This document shows, one piece after another, positions 1 through 8,100 of a DNA stretch of 43,467 bases. The notes beneath the pieces were generated by a model that was not told where the DNA came from, made no database searches, and saw only the letters and a program-made list of their open reading frames with translations. Made by a program: the position numbers and the translations under genes. Source of the stretch: Bacillota bacterium (GTDB taxonomy: Bacteria; Bacillota; Sulfobacillia; Sulfobacillales; Sulfobacillaceae); assembly GCA_023475835.1 (NCBI GenBank), contig JAMCVM010000024.1, positions 1 through 43,467 of the forward strand. The letters run 5' to 3'. How positions within the stretch are numbered: the stretch's first letter is position 1; every line of letters begins with the position of its first letter.

Positions 1-148
1 GTGAGCGGTGCGTGGGGGAAACACATCCCCACGCGATGGGGCGGAAGCCACCCCCGAGCAGACGAATCCTGTGAGGACTGCGGGCCCCATAAGGGGCCGA
101 GAAAAGCCGAAAGAGATTATCGTAGGTTTTTTTAACCAGGTCGAGCTG

Positions 149-598
149 ATGGAAGTCAAGGGTACGAAAGTGATGATTGCCTCACCGCATCCTCTGTATC
201 GGGCATTGACGAATCCGGCCGTGTTGATGCAGACCATGCCCGGTTTGAAACAGCTTCAATCTCAAGGTCTGGGTACTTATGCGGCAGAAATGGAAATGGG
301 CGTAGCGTCGATTCGAGGTAGATACCATGGGATTTTGCATATCCAAGAGACTCGACCTCCCGAGGCCTATCGTTTATCCCTCAATGGCCGGGGCCCGGCC
401 GGGACGATCCAGATGGTGATGGAGGTGGGCTTAGAACCCCAAGGCAGTGCCACTGCGCTCCACTACCTAGGAAAGGCCAGTATGGAAGGCAAGGTGGCGG
501 GACTAGGTCAGAAGTTGTTGGATGGAGTCGCTCATTTGGTCTTGACCCAGTTTTTTAGCGGCATCGAGGAGTATTTGCATGGCCATCCGCCGTCATGA
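149..598 (+). CDS. coxG: CoxG-like protein (CO dehydrogenase subunit G family, SRPBCC fold)
   Basis: About 149 residues, the usual size for CoxG. The family is found with aerobic CO dehydrogenase and related molybdenum hydroxylases and is thought to help maturation or membrane recruitment. I chose the ATG at 149 because the protein from there (MEVKGTKVMIASPHPLYRAL, then a 'NP..L...MPG' segment) matches the normal CoxG N-terminus: a first beta strand followed by the 'L.dP..L...iPG' motif. The open frame runs on upstream to a GTG at 8, but that stretch is Pro/Arg-rich and unlike the family. The end overlaps the next gene by 20 bp, so the two are probably co-translated. The hydroxylase structural genes would lie to the left, outside the window. 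Family assignment is by motif memory, fairly sure. Confidence 0.8.
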   Translation: MEVKGTKVMIASPHPLYRALTNPAVLMQTMPGLKQLQSQGLGTYAAEMEMGVASIRGRYHGILHIQETRPPEAYRLSLNGRGPAGTIQMVMEVGLEPQGSATALHYLGKASMEGKVAGLGQKLLDGVAHLVLTQFFSGIEEYLHGHPPS

Positions 599-1196
599 CA
601 TTTGTGCGGTGATTTTAGCCGCCGGATTAGGTTCGCGCTTGGGGCAACCCAAGGCCAAATTGGCGTGGCCAGGCTATCAAAACCTTCTCGACCGAGCGGT
701 GAAGTGCGCAGCGCCTTGGGCGGACGGCATTCTTGCCGTGATTCCCCGGAATATGAAGGCACCTCCAAAGACTCAGGTTCGGGTGGTGAGAAACCACGAT
801 CCCTACCGTGGGATGGCGTCTAGCTTAAAGGTTGCGGTAGACGCACTCATGGCGCATTATGAGGTTAATACGGTGGCTTTTATGTTGGTGGACCAGCCCT
901 TTGTGCAGGCGGACGATGGTGCATTTCTGGTGCAATGTTGGAAACAGCGAGACCCGGGAGTGCGAATATTGCGACCGCTTTATGATGGCGTGCCGGGACA
1001 TCCCCTCTTGATGGAATGGTCCTTGGCAGTGGAACTGGTCGCACGGATTGAAGGCGACGTGGGCTTGAGCAAGGTTTTGAAGGACCGTCCTGATTTGGCG
1101 ACGGTGTCTCGGCGGATTGACGGTCGACCCAATCCCAACTTTGACGTGGACAGCTGGTCCGATTATCTGCTGGCTATGGACTGGCTTAAGCGTTAG
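579..1196 (+). CDS. MocA-like molybdenum cofactor cytidylyltransferase / NTP transferase
   Basis: A 205-residue protein of the MobA/MocA nucleotidyltransferase family. It would transfer CMP (or another nucleotide) from NTP to molybdopterin, giving the dinucleotide cofactor used by xanthine/CO-dehydrogenase-type enzymes. Near residues 12-28 it has the nucleotide-binding loop LAAGLGSRLGQPKAKL, then MLVDQPFV carrying the metal-binding Asp (usual 'DqP'), a 'GVPGHP' segment, and near the C-terminus a 'NFDVDSWSDY' element matching the usual 'diDTpeDy'. It overlaps coxG by 20 bp, which fits one operon for maturing a molybdenum hydroxylase. CTP versus GTP use cannot be read from the sequence with certainty; the context favours cytidylyl transfer. 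Confidence 0.8.
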   Translation: MAIRRHDICAVILAAGLGSRLGQPKAKLAWPGYQNLLDRAVKCAAPWADGILAVIPRNMKAPPKTQVRVVRNHDPYRGMASSLKVAVDALMAHYEVNTVAFMLVDQPFVQADDGAFLVQCWKQRDPGVRILRPLYDGVPGHPLLMEWSLAVELVARIEGDVGLSKVLKDRPDLATVSRRIDGRPNPNFDVDSWSDYLLAMDWLKR

Positions 1197-1223
1197 GGAG
1201 GGATGGTATAATGAGGCATCTGA

Positions 1224-1240
1224 GACCTCGAAACGAGGTC
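1224..1240. repeat. Perfect 7-bp inverted repeat before the hydrolase gene
   Basis: GACCTCG-AAA-CGAGGTC is a perfect palindrome with a 3-base loop. It lies 17 bases upstream of the hydrolase start and just after a TATAAT-like stretch at 1207-1212. No T-run follows, so it is not an obvious terminator. It could be an operator or a stabilising 5' hairpin. The function is inferred only from its position. Confidence 0.45.
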
Positions 1241-1257
1241 AGAACGGAGAATCAACG

Positions 1258-2016
1258 ATGGCGATGCACACCGACAAAGGCGTAATCTTTCATGTTTTGG
1301 GCGATGGGCCAGAGGCCGTTCTTTGCCACCCGAGCTTGGGATTGGGCCGTTTTTTGTTTCATCGGCTTCAGCCGCGGTGGTCGGCGCGGTACGCTGTAGT
1401 GAGTTGGGACCCGCGAGGGGTGGGAGACAATCGGTTGCTTGCGCCTAGCCTGGAGGCGATGGTGGCCGATACGGAGGATATCGCCGCGGTTTTGGATCGT
1501 CCGGTTCATTTAGTGGGAGTATCCTTAGGATCGTTTGTCATGGCCCGGGTTGCCGCTCAAACGGCGGGGAGAATTCAGACCGTGGCGCTAGTCAGTACCA
1601 GTGTCGGCTTTTCTGATGGAGCCGCCATGGTGGCTGAGCGGGCCCGACGCATTGAGAGTCAAGGGATGGTCGAGTATGCGCGAGCGTATAGCCAAGAGGT
1701 TCTTACTGAATTTGCTCGGCCTGAGGTGCGGGAAAACCTGGCCGAAGAATTGGCCGACATGGACCCCAAAACGTACTTGGAGACGATGGCATTCACGTAT
1801 GCCGTCGACAATGGGCCCGTCTTTGCTCAAGTACAGCAGCCTACCTTGGTGGTCGTGGGCACGCTGGATCAGATCACGCCCCCGGCTGAAGCCGAAATTG
1901 CGGCGCGCGTGCTTCCGAACAGTTGGCTTGCCGTGGTGCCTCGAGCGGGCCACTTAATCCCTCTGGACCAACCCTTGAGACTGGACGAAACATTGCAGGA
2001 ATTTTGGCAAGCCTAG
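1258..2016 (+). CDS. Alpha/beta-fold hydrolase
   Basis: A 252-residue alpha/beta hydrolase. The nucleophile elbow GVSLGS puts the catalytic Ser at about residue 89. The acid is likely the Asp in VVVGTLDQITP and the His is in the C-terminal AGHLIP. 'SWDPRGVGDN' near residue 50 matches the usual 'D.RG.G.S' strand. The ATG at 1258 is preceded by GGAGA at 1246-1250; a longer open frame from 1117 lies inside the upstream gene and is not coding-like. Among known relatives it most resembles 3-oxoadipate enol-lactonase or haloperoxidase-type hydrolases, but substrate cannot be predicted. It sits 60 bp after the MocA-like gene and 24 bp before the kinase. Confidence 0.8.
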   Translation: MAMHTDKGVIFHVLGDGPEAVLCHPSLGLGRFLFHRLQPRWSARYAVVSWDPRGVGDNRLLAPSLEAMVADTEDIAAVLDRPVHLVGVSLGSFVMARVAAQTAGRIQTVALVSTSVGFSDGAAMVAERARRIESQGMVEYARAYSQEVLTEFARPEVRENLAEELADMDPKTYLETMAFTYAVDNGPVFAQVQQPTLVVVGTLDQITPPAEAEIAARVLPNSWLAVVPRAGHLIPLDQPLRLDETLQEFWQA

Positions 2017-2040
2017 TCCGATGGGATTTGGAGGTGGCGT

Positions 2041-2946
2041 ATGGACGAAGGTCGGACACCATTTCGGTGGGTAAGAGGGCTTACAATTTTAGGACCGACG
2101 CTTTTTGTGCTGATAGCCGAACTCTTTCGCTATTTTTATCTCAGGCCTGTTTTGGCACCCTGGCAGGTGAGCGGGGTCGCCGTGCTAGTGACCATGATTG
2201 CGGCGGGCGGTTTTTCTAGTTATGTCTTTGGCGTGGTCCGGAGCATAGAACAAGAACGCAATCGATATCGGGAGTCGATGTTGGCCTTGCAGGAACGGGA
2301 ACGCCTTGGCCGCGAAATGCATGACGGCTTAGCACAGGACTTGGCAGCCTTGAAATTTACCATTCACCGCATCCGCGATCGATGGTATAGCGGAGTAATA
2401 TCCCGTATTGGGCTCGATTTGGACCAAACCCAGGCGATGATCGAGCGGTGTTCTGATCACGGGCGTCAGAATCTTTACGACTTAAGAGCCGGTCATGAGT
2501 TGATCCGTGGTCTTTGGCGGACGCTGAGTCTTCAAATTGATGATTTTCGAAGTCAAACTGGAATAAGCATCGAGTGGAGGAGACGACCCGAGGTCCAAGA
2601 GCCCATGGATCCTCGGGTCTCTGGGCAACTTCTCCGTATCGTGCAGGAAGCGTTGGTCAACGTGCGCAAGCATTCCGGGGCGAAGCGGGTGCTGGTGGAG
2701 GCAGTATAACGCGGAGCCGAATTGTGTTTGTATGTCCGAGACGATGGGAAGGGCTTTATTCGATCGAAAGAGGCTGAAGGGCGCCATTTCGGATTGCTGG
2801 TCATGCAAGAGCGCGCCCATTCCGTCGGGGCCAATGTCGTGATTGCAAAGAACCCTGAGGGGTGGAGCACCGTGGTGGAGATCTTTTGGATCAACCGGGA
2901 GGGAGGCGAGGTGGATCGCAAAAGCAAGGCTTCTGTTAGTGGATGA
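2041..2946 (+). pseudogene. NarL-family sensor histidine kinase, split by an in-frame TAA
   Basis: Read through, this would be a kinase of about 301 residues. It has two N-terminal membrane segments (about residues 15-33 and 45-66), a HisKA_3 dimerisation domain with the phospho-accepting His at about 94 (REMHDGLAQD), and an HATPase domain with N-box (EALVNVRKH) and G-boxes (DDGKGF, GLLVMQERA). A TAA at 2707-2709 interrupts it between the N and G1 boxes. The frame is otherwise continuous, and CAA (Gln) would restore it. The first product (222 residues) would lack most of the ATP site. It starts at ATG 2041 after GGAGGTGG and its 3' end overlaps the regulator start. A sequencing error is possible, but the partner gene is damaged too. 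Confidence 0.8.
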
Positions 2947-3563
2947 TCACCGCTTATTTCGCTCGGCTAGCAAGGATCTGATTGACCGGGAACCGGATCT
3001 TATGGTGGCAGCTGAGGCTAGAGACGGAGAGACCGCGGTGAAGTTGGCCGAAGAGACGATGGCTGATCTGATGTTGATGGACATTAACATGCCGGGCATG
3101 GGCGGATTGCAGGCGACCCGGGAAATTAAGCGGAGGATGCCGTCGGCTTCTATTGTCATGCTGACTGCCAGCGACCAGGACCAAGTGTTGTGGGATTCCA
3201 TAGTAGCCGGGGCGGAGGCATATTTAGTCAAGACGGTAGATCCTAGCCAGTTTTTACGGCAAATCCGGTCCCGTCTTAAATGGAGAAGTTCCATTGGTCG
3301 GGCCGTTGGCAGTCAAGTTGCGCCGCTTGCTGCAAGAGCGCGACCTAGAGCCGAATCTCGCCTCTTTAACCGAGCGCGAACGGGAGGTTTTGGCTTTTGT
3401 CGGCGAAGGCGCCAGCAACCGCCAGATCGCTCATCAGTTGAATATCGCTGAGAGTATCGTGAAGAACCAGTTGCGGAACATCTTGCAGAAATTCCACTGT
3501 GCCAACCGAGTGCAAGCGGCGGCCTATGCCATTCGCCAGGGATTGGTTAAAGAGCCACAGTAA
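2911..3563 (+). pseudogene. NarL/LuxR-type response regulator with two +1 frameshifts
   Basis: The best start is GTG 2911, with GGGAGG at 2901-2906. From it the frame needs one base removed in the A-run 2920-2923 to give MDRKARLLLVDDHRLF, a typical receiver N-terminus. The receiver domain follows, with the acidic pair VDDH, the phospho-accepting Asp in LMLMDINMPGMGG, the Thr in MLTAS and the Lys in LVKTVDP. A second extra base near AAA 3278-3280 separates it from the HTH_LuxR domain (LTEREREVLAFVGEGASNRQ onward). Both lesions look like a one-base gain in a short A-run. No single intact frame encodes the whole regulator, so with the broken kinase this two-component system is probably dead, unless these are assembly errors. 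Confidence 0.75.
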
Positions 3564-3578
3564 AGGACGGGAAGGCTG

Positions 3579-4307
3579 ATGGACTCGCCTGAAATGAGTT
3601 TGAGCCAGCACCTCGAAGAGTTGCGAACGCGCCTTTTATGGATGATTGCGGTGGTGGGCGCTTGCTTTTTTGCTGGCTATTTCGTGGCTAAGCCGGTCAT
3701 GTTTTGGCTGGTTCGGCGGTCCATTCTTCATCACCTGGTTGTCATTGGCGTCGTGGAGGCGTTTTATGGCGTTATTCAGATTGACTTTATCATGTCGCTG
3801 ATCGTGTCTTCGCCTTTTTTGCTCTTTCAACTGGCCGCGTTCGTGTTTCCGGGATTGACGGATCTGGAACGGCGGATGGTGGGCTGGTTCTTGGTCCCGG
3901 GGGGACTCCTGTTTTTGGCGGGGTCGGCCGCCGGATTTTTCTGGTTTGTGCCTGTCGTGCTGCGGGTAATGCTGTCTTTCACCGGTCACGGGCTCGAACC
4001 GCTATGGACGTTAAGTAGTTATCTTTCCATTGTTATTGACCTTTCGGTACCCTTTGGCATTGTTGCCGAATTGCCGCTAGTGTCGGGGTTGTTAAGCCAC
4101 TATGGCATCTTGTCGCCAAGCCTCTTTGCCCGCTATCGGCGCTACGCTATTTTAATTGCCTTTGCGATCGCAGCGGTGCTGGCACCGCCGACCGCTCTCT
4201 CGATGATCTTAATGGCGATTCCGATCTACTTAATTTACGAGTTGGCATACGTCGTCTCGCGGTTGGCCTATCGTCCCGGCGCGAGAGGGGGAGTCGTCGA
4301 GAAATAA
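3579..4307 (+). CDS. tatC: Sec-independent (twin-arginine) translocase subunit TatC
   Basis: A 242-residue polytopic membrane protein with about six hydrophobic segments. The N-terminus has the TatC signature (MSLSQHLEELRTRLLWMI), and the conserved loop appears as FQLAAFVFPGLTDLERR. TatC is the receptor that recognises twin-arginine signal peptides of folded, often cofactor-bearing exported proteins. No tatA is adjacent in the window. It begins 15 bp after the broken regulator, behind a GGGAAGG-like ribosome binding site. The frame is intact although the gene just upstream is ruined. Family assignment is firm. Confidence 0.92.
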   Translation: MDSPEMSLSQHLEELRTRLLWMIAVVGACFFAGYFVAKPVMFWLVRRSILHHLVVIGVVEAFYGVIQIDFIMSLIVSSPFLLFQLAAFVFPGLTDLERRMVGWFLVPGGLLFLAGSAAGFFWFVPVVLRVMLSFTGHGLEPLWTLSSYLSIVIDLSVPFGIVAELPLVSGLLSHYGILSPSLFARYRRYAILIAFAIAAVLAPPTALSMILMAIPIYLIYELAYVVSRLAYRPGARGGVVEK

Positions 4308-4403
4308 TGGGCCAAGAACGCGCGGTCTCCTTCAAGGAGCATCGACGCCGGGCATCGGGGTCGCCGAGGAGCACCGAAAGGCGTCGCCGCTTTGTGCCGT
4401 CTC

Positions 4404-4431
4404 TTGGCATCCGAAGTGGTTGGCGTATAAT
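4404..4431 (+). promoter_or_regulatory. Sigma-A-type promoter of the TCA operon
   Basis: TTGGCA at 4404-4409 and a perfect TATAAT at 4426-4431 are separated by 16 bases. Transcription would start near 4438, about 320 bases before icd. No gene starts immediately downstream, so the promoter most likely serves the icd-mdh-sucCD block. Assigned by sequence match and position only. Confidence 0.65.
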
Positions 4432-4437
4432 CAAAAC

Positions 4438-4757
4438 CGGGGCCCGGTGGCCGACCTAGGGTGCAGTGAAGCCGGGTAGGAACGGGCGTCGACTGCCAGC
4501 ATGGCGAACGATGCGACTAAAAAATCGGTGGATGATGGACCTCGGCATCCAGGCTTCGGGAAAAACGCTTGTCCGTCGAAGAGCGTGGCCCGACAGTATG
4601 AGCTGAGGCTTCCCGGAGAGTGGGTCGCAGTCTGGGTTGGGGGAGCCGTCGACAGAACGGTGCCCTGCTTAGTTGGTGTGCGCCTGGTGTGGTGAAGTGA
4701 AGATGGTGAAGACTTAGAGAAGGGGCAATTCAATGATTACCCGAGGAGGAACGATAG
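4438..4757 (+). other. Long untranslated leader upstream of icd
   Basis: About 320 bases between the predicted start of transcription and icd, with no convincing gene. A 64-codon frame at 4501-4695 lacks a ribosome binding site and any family resemblance. I looked for RNase P RNA, tmRNA, SRP RNA, T-box and common riboswitch motifs and recognised none. The stretch is GC-rich with several short complementary segments (for example GCAGT at about 4462 with ACTGC at about 4494), so folding is plausible. It could be a structured regulatory leader or plain 5' UTR. Confidence 0.4.
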
Positions 4758-5981
4758 ATGAGTGAGGTCGAAGGAGCCAAGATTACATATGTGGATGGCC
4801 AACTGAAGGTCCCGGAGCAGCCCATTATTCCTTTCATCGAAGGCGATGGGATTGGTCCTGACTTGTGGCGAGCGACGTCGCACGCGGTGAATGCAGCGGT
4901 CGAAAAAGCGTATGGCGGTCGCAAAAAGATTGTGTGGAAAGAGGTATTGGCTGGGGAAAAGGCGTTTAAGGCCACCGGCGAATGGTTGCCGGAAGCCACA
5001 CTAGAGGCTATGCGGACCTACCGAGTAGGACTTAAGGGACCGTTAACTACGCCGGTCGGCGGCGGAATCCGTTCGTTAAATGTGACCATCCGCCAGGAAT
5101 TAGACCTTTATGCGTGTGTGCGTCCGGTGCGCTATATTCCGGGAGTGCCTTCGCCCATGCAGCGCCCGGACAAGGTGGACATGGTCATCTTTCGAGAAAA
5201 CACCGAGGATGTATATGCTGGGATAGAGTGGCCGGCAGAGGGAGAAGCCGCCGAAAAGGTCATTCGTTTCTTGAACCAGGAGATGGGCACTCACATCGAT
5301 CTTACGGCTGGAATCGGAATTAAACCGATCACGCGATCCGGCAGCGAGCGCTTGATTCGTCGCGCCATTCGCTATGCCATTGATCATGGACGACGTTCGG
5401 TCACTATGATGCATAAAGGCAATATTATGAAGTTCACTGAAGGCGCGTTCCGGGATTATGGGTATGCTTTGGCCAAAAGGGAATTTGCTGATGACGTGAT
5501 TAGTGAGGCCGATCTCTATGATCGCTACCATGGCGAGGCACCTAAGGGCAAGGTTGTGCTTAAAGATCGCATTGCGGACATTATCTTTCAGCAAGTGTTG
5601 TTGCGGCCCGACGAATTTGACGTGATTGCCTGTCCGAATTTGAACGGTGATTACCTTTCCGATGCTCTGGCCGCCCAAGTGGGTGGGGTGGGCATGGCTC
5701 CTGGTTCCAATTTGTCGGACGAGGTGGCCGTGTTTGAAGCCACTCATGGTACCGCGCCCAAGTACGCGAACCTGGATAAAGTGAATCCGAGTTCATTGAT
5801 GCTTTCGGCCATCATGATGTTAGAGCACTTGCAGTGGAACGAAGCCGCGAACATGGTGCGGTCGGCTATCGAGCGCACCATCGCGGATCGGGTGGTCACC
5901 TACGATTTGGCGCGTCAAATGGAAGGCGCCCATGAAGTCGCCACGTCGGCGTTTGCCGAAGCGATGGTAGAACGGATGTAG
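4758..5981 (+). CDS. icd: NADP-dependent isocitrate dehydrogenase
   Basis: A 407-residue protein of the prokaryotic NADP-isocitrate dehydrogenase type. It oxidatively decarboxylates isocitrate to 2-oxoglutarate. Visible landmarks are the N-terminal [14 protein letters not shown], the substrate segment with Ser in [33 protein letters not shown], the catalytic Lys/Tyr region [16 protein letters not shown], the metal-binding Asp cluster around [20 protein letters not shown], and the cofactor loop HGTAPKYA. The ATG follows GAGGAGGAACGATAG. It is the first gene of the TCA block, with mdh 42 bp downstream. Intact and confidently assigned. Confidence 0.95.
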   Translation: MSEVEGAKITYVDGQLKVPEQPIIPFIEGDGIGPDLWRATSHAVNAAVEKAYGGRKKIVWKEVLAGEKAFKATGEWLPEATLEAMRTYRVGLKGPLTTPVGGGIRSLNVTIRQELDLYACVRPVRYIPGVPSPMQRPDKVDMVIFRENTEDVYAGIEWPAEGEAAEKVIRFLNQEMGTHIDLTAGIGIKPITRSGSERLIRRAIRYAIDHGRRSVTMMHKGNIMKFTEGAFRDYGYALAKREFADDVISEADLYDRYHGEAPKGKVVLKDRIADIIFQQVLLRPDEFDVIACPNLNGDYLSDALAAQVGGVGMAPGSNLSDEVAVFEATHGTAPKYANLDKVNPSSLMLSAIMMLEHLQWNEAANMVRSAIERTIADRVVTYDLARQMEGAHEVATSAFAEAMVERM

Positions 5982-5999
5982 CCATTCCGATGGGAATGG
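5982..5999. repeat. Intercistronic hairpin between icd and mdh
   Basis: CCATTCC-GATG-GGAATGG directly follows the icd stop codon. It has a 7-bp perfect stem and a 4-base loop but no T-run, so it is more likely an mRNA-stabilising or attenuating element than a terminator. mdh has its own GGAGG site just downstream. Confidence 0.5.
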
Positions 6000-6023
6000 T
6001 GAACTGATAGGAGGCATATTGCA

Positions 6024-6953
6024 GTGTTTAAGCGGCGAAAGATTACGGTAATCGGGGCAGGCGCGACTGGAGCGGCCACCGCCCATTTGTTGGCGCTGAA
6101 AGAATTGGGCGACATTGTGTTGGTGGACGTGGTCGAGGGAGTGCCGCAAGGCAAGGCGCTCGACATGTGGGAATCGGGTCCGGTGGAGGGGTTTTCGGTC
6201 AAAGTGACGGGAACCAATCAATACGACGACACGGCGGATTCCGATATCATCGTGGTGACGGCAGGCATGCCACGAAAGCCAGGCATGAGTCGCGACGATT
6301 TATTGAAAATTAATGCCGACATCGTCTATCAAGTGGTAGAAAAGGCTTCGAAAGTATCGCCGAATGCGGTCATTGTGGTCTTGTCCAATCCCGCCGATGT
6401 CATGGCTTATGTGGCTCAAAAAGCGAGCGGGTTTGCTCACCACCGGGTGATGGGCCAGGCCGGGGTGCTGGATTCGGCTCGGTTTCGCACATTTTTGGCC
6501 GAGGCTCTGGGCGTATCGGTCAGGGATGTGACCGCGTTTGTGATGGGTGGGCATGGCGACGCCATGGTGCCGCTGGTGCGCTACTCGTCGGCGGGGGGGA
6601 TTCCCGTCGATCGCTTGCTGGACGCAGCCACCTTAGAGAAGATTGTCACTCGAACCCGGGGAGGCGGCGGTGAAGTCTTGGGTTTGATGAACGTCTCGGC
6701 GTTTTATGCGCCCGGGTCTTCATTGGTGGAGATGGTGAAGGCGGTCTTGTTGGATGAGCGCCGAATTTTGCCGACCATCAGCTATTTGAACGGGGAATAT
6801 GGGGAACACAACATTTATGTGGGAGTGCCTGCCATCTTAGGCGGGGCCGGAGTCGAAAAGGTGCTAGAGGTCGATTTCACACCGGAGGAAGCTCAGGCGT
6901 TCAAATTGTCAGTGAAATCGGTGCGGGATCCTCTATCCCAATTATCATACTGA
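6024..6953 (+). CDS. mdh: Malate dehydrogenase (LDH-like type)
   Basis: A 309-residue NAD-dependent malate dehydrogenase of the lactate-dehydrogenase-like group, interconverting malate and oxaloacetate. It has the Rossmann glycine motif VIGAGATGAATAH near the N-terminus, the NAD-ribose Asp in DIVLVDVVEG, the substrate-binding loop with Arg pairs (TAGMPRKPGMSRDDLL), the NPADV element, and the catalytic His in FVMGGHGDAMVPL. The Arg in the mobile loop favours malate over lactate. The GTG start at 6024 is supported by AGGAGG about 9 bases upstream. It lies between icd and sucC in one transcriptional direction. Confidence 0.93.
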   Translation: MFKRRKITVIGAGATGAATAHLLALKELGDIVLVDVVEGVPQGKALDMWESGPVEGFSVKVTGTNQYDDTADSDIIVVTAGMPRKPGMSRDDLLKINADIVYQVVEKASKVSPNAVIVVLSNPADVMAYVAQKASGFAHHRVMGQAGVLDSARFRTFLAEALGVSVRDVTAFVMGGHGDAMVPLVRYSSAGGIPVDRLLDAATLEKIVTRTRGGGGEVLGLMNVSAFYAPGSSLVEMVKAVLLDERRILPTISYLNGEYGEHNIYVGVPAILGGAGVEKVLEVDFTPEEAQAFKLSVKSVRDPLSQLSY

Positions 6954-6986
6954 CTGACGGAGAACGCTTAAATTAGGAGGGAATCG

Positions 6987-8099
6987 ATGAAACAGTACGA
7001 GTATATGGCCAAAGGTCGTCTAAAAGAGCGGGGGATTACTGTACCCCCAGGGCGGATTGCGGATACACCGGAAGAGGCGGCCAAAGTGGTAGCGGAAATC
7101 GGCCCGTCTGCACTCAAAGCGCAGGTATTGGTCGGCGGCCGAGGGAAAGCCGGAGGCATTAAATTTGCTTCCACTCCCGAAGAAGCGGTCATCCAAGCGA
7201 AAGCGATTTTAGGTATGGATCTCAAAGGCTATCGCGTGGATCGCCTTTACGTGGAGGCAAAGCTCGAAATCGAGCGTGAGTTGTATGTGTCGGTGACCAC
7301 CGACCGCAATGCCAAAAAACCTTTAGTAATGGCATCGGCAGCCGGTGGAGTGGAGATTGAAGAGGTGCAAGATGACCTCATCATTCGCCGCTTAGTCGAT
7401 CCGGAAGTCGGTGTGCTTCCTTATCTGGGGCGGGAAATTGCCGAAGCCATGAACTTGTCGTTGCCGTTGGCTCGCGAGTTTTCGGAGCTTTTGGTTCGGC
7501 TGTATGCCATTTATCGCCAAGAAGATGCTGAACTCGTCGAGATTAATCCTTTGGTCGTGGTTGATGGCCACTTAATTGCCGCCGATGCGCGTCTTAACAT
7601 CGATGACAGCGCGCTTTTTCGTCATCCTGAGTTCGAATTGGTGGAAGAAGGGTCCGCACTCGAACATACCGTCCACCAATTGGGGCTGGCGTATGTCGAA
7701 CTCGACGGCGATATTGCGGTGATGGCCAACGGTGCTGGCATGGCGATGGCCACCTTGGATGCGATTCAACATTACGGCGGCCGACCGGCTAACTTTTTGG
7801 ACGCCGGAGGTGGAGCGGCCGTGGAGCCCACGGCGCAGGCGCTTTCCGTGTTAGTGGGCATGCATCCCAAAGCGATTTTTATCAATATCTTTGGTGGCAT
7901 TACGCGGTGTGACGATGTGGCTCAAGCGATTTTGCAAGTGCGTCGCAGTCAAGGAATTCCCGTGCCCTTGGTCGTGCGATTGGTCGGCACCAATGAACAA
8001 AAGGGTGTAGCCATGTTGGAGGAAGACGGCATCGCCGCCTTCTCGGAGATGTCTGAGGCCGCCCAACGGGTAGTGGAACTAGCCGGAGAGGGGCGTTAG
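6987..8099 (+). CDS. sucC: Succinyl-CoA synthetase beta subunit (ADP-forming type)
   Basis: A 370-residue ATP-grasp subunit of succinyl-CoA ligase, which couples succinyl-CoA cleavage to substrate-level NTP formation. The N-terminal ATP-grasp region holds LKAQVLVGGRGKAGGIKFA and the metal/nucleotide segment DAELVEINPLVV. The C-terminal ligase domain has NFLDAGGGAA and INIFGGITRCDDVA. The usual N-terminal 'yqaKellakyGi' appears as YMAKGRLKERGI. The ATG is preceded by AGGAGGGAATCG. The stop is immediately followed by sucD, so the two subunits are made from one message in equal amounts. Confidence 0.95.
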   Translation: MKQYEYMAKGRLKERGITVPPGRIADTPEEAAKVVAEIGPSALKAQVLVGGRGKAGGIKFASTPEEAVIQAKAILGMDLKGYRVDRLYVEAKLEIERELYVSVTTDRNAKKPLVMASAAGGVEIEEVQDDLIIRRLVDPEVGVLPYLGREIAEAMNLSLPLAREFSELLVRLYAIYRQEDAELVEINPLVVVDGHLIAADARLNIDDSALFRHPEFELVEEGSALEHTVHQLGLAYVELDGDIAVMANGAGMAMATLDAIQHYGGRPANFLDAGGGAAVEPTAQALSVLVGMHPKAIFINIFGGITRCDDVAQAILQVRRSQGIPVPLVVRLVGTNEQKGVAMLEEDGIAAFSEMSEAAQRVVELAGEGR

Positions 8100-8100
8100 C

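Noticed and set aside
8-148. N-terminal extension of the CoxG-like protein from GTG 8
   Set aside because: The extra 47 residues are low-complexity and the family begins at the ATG at 149.
4501-4695. 64-codon frame in the icd leader
   Set aside because: No RBS and no protein-like pattern.
4438-4757. RNase P RNA, tmRNA, SRP RNA, T-box or riboswitch in the icd leader
   Set aside because: An ACAGAA and some hairpins are present, but the conserved core motifs of these RNAs are not.
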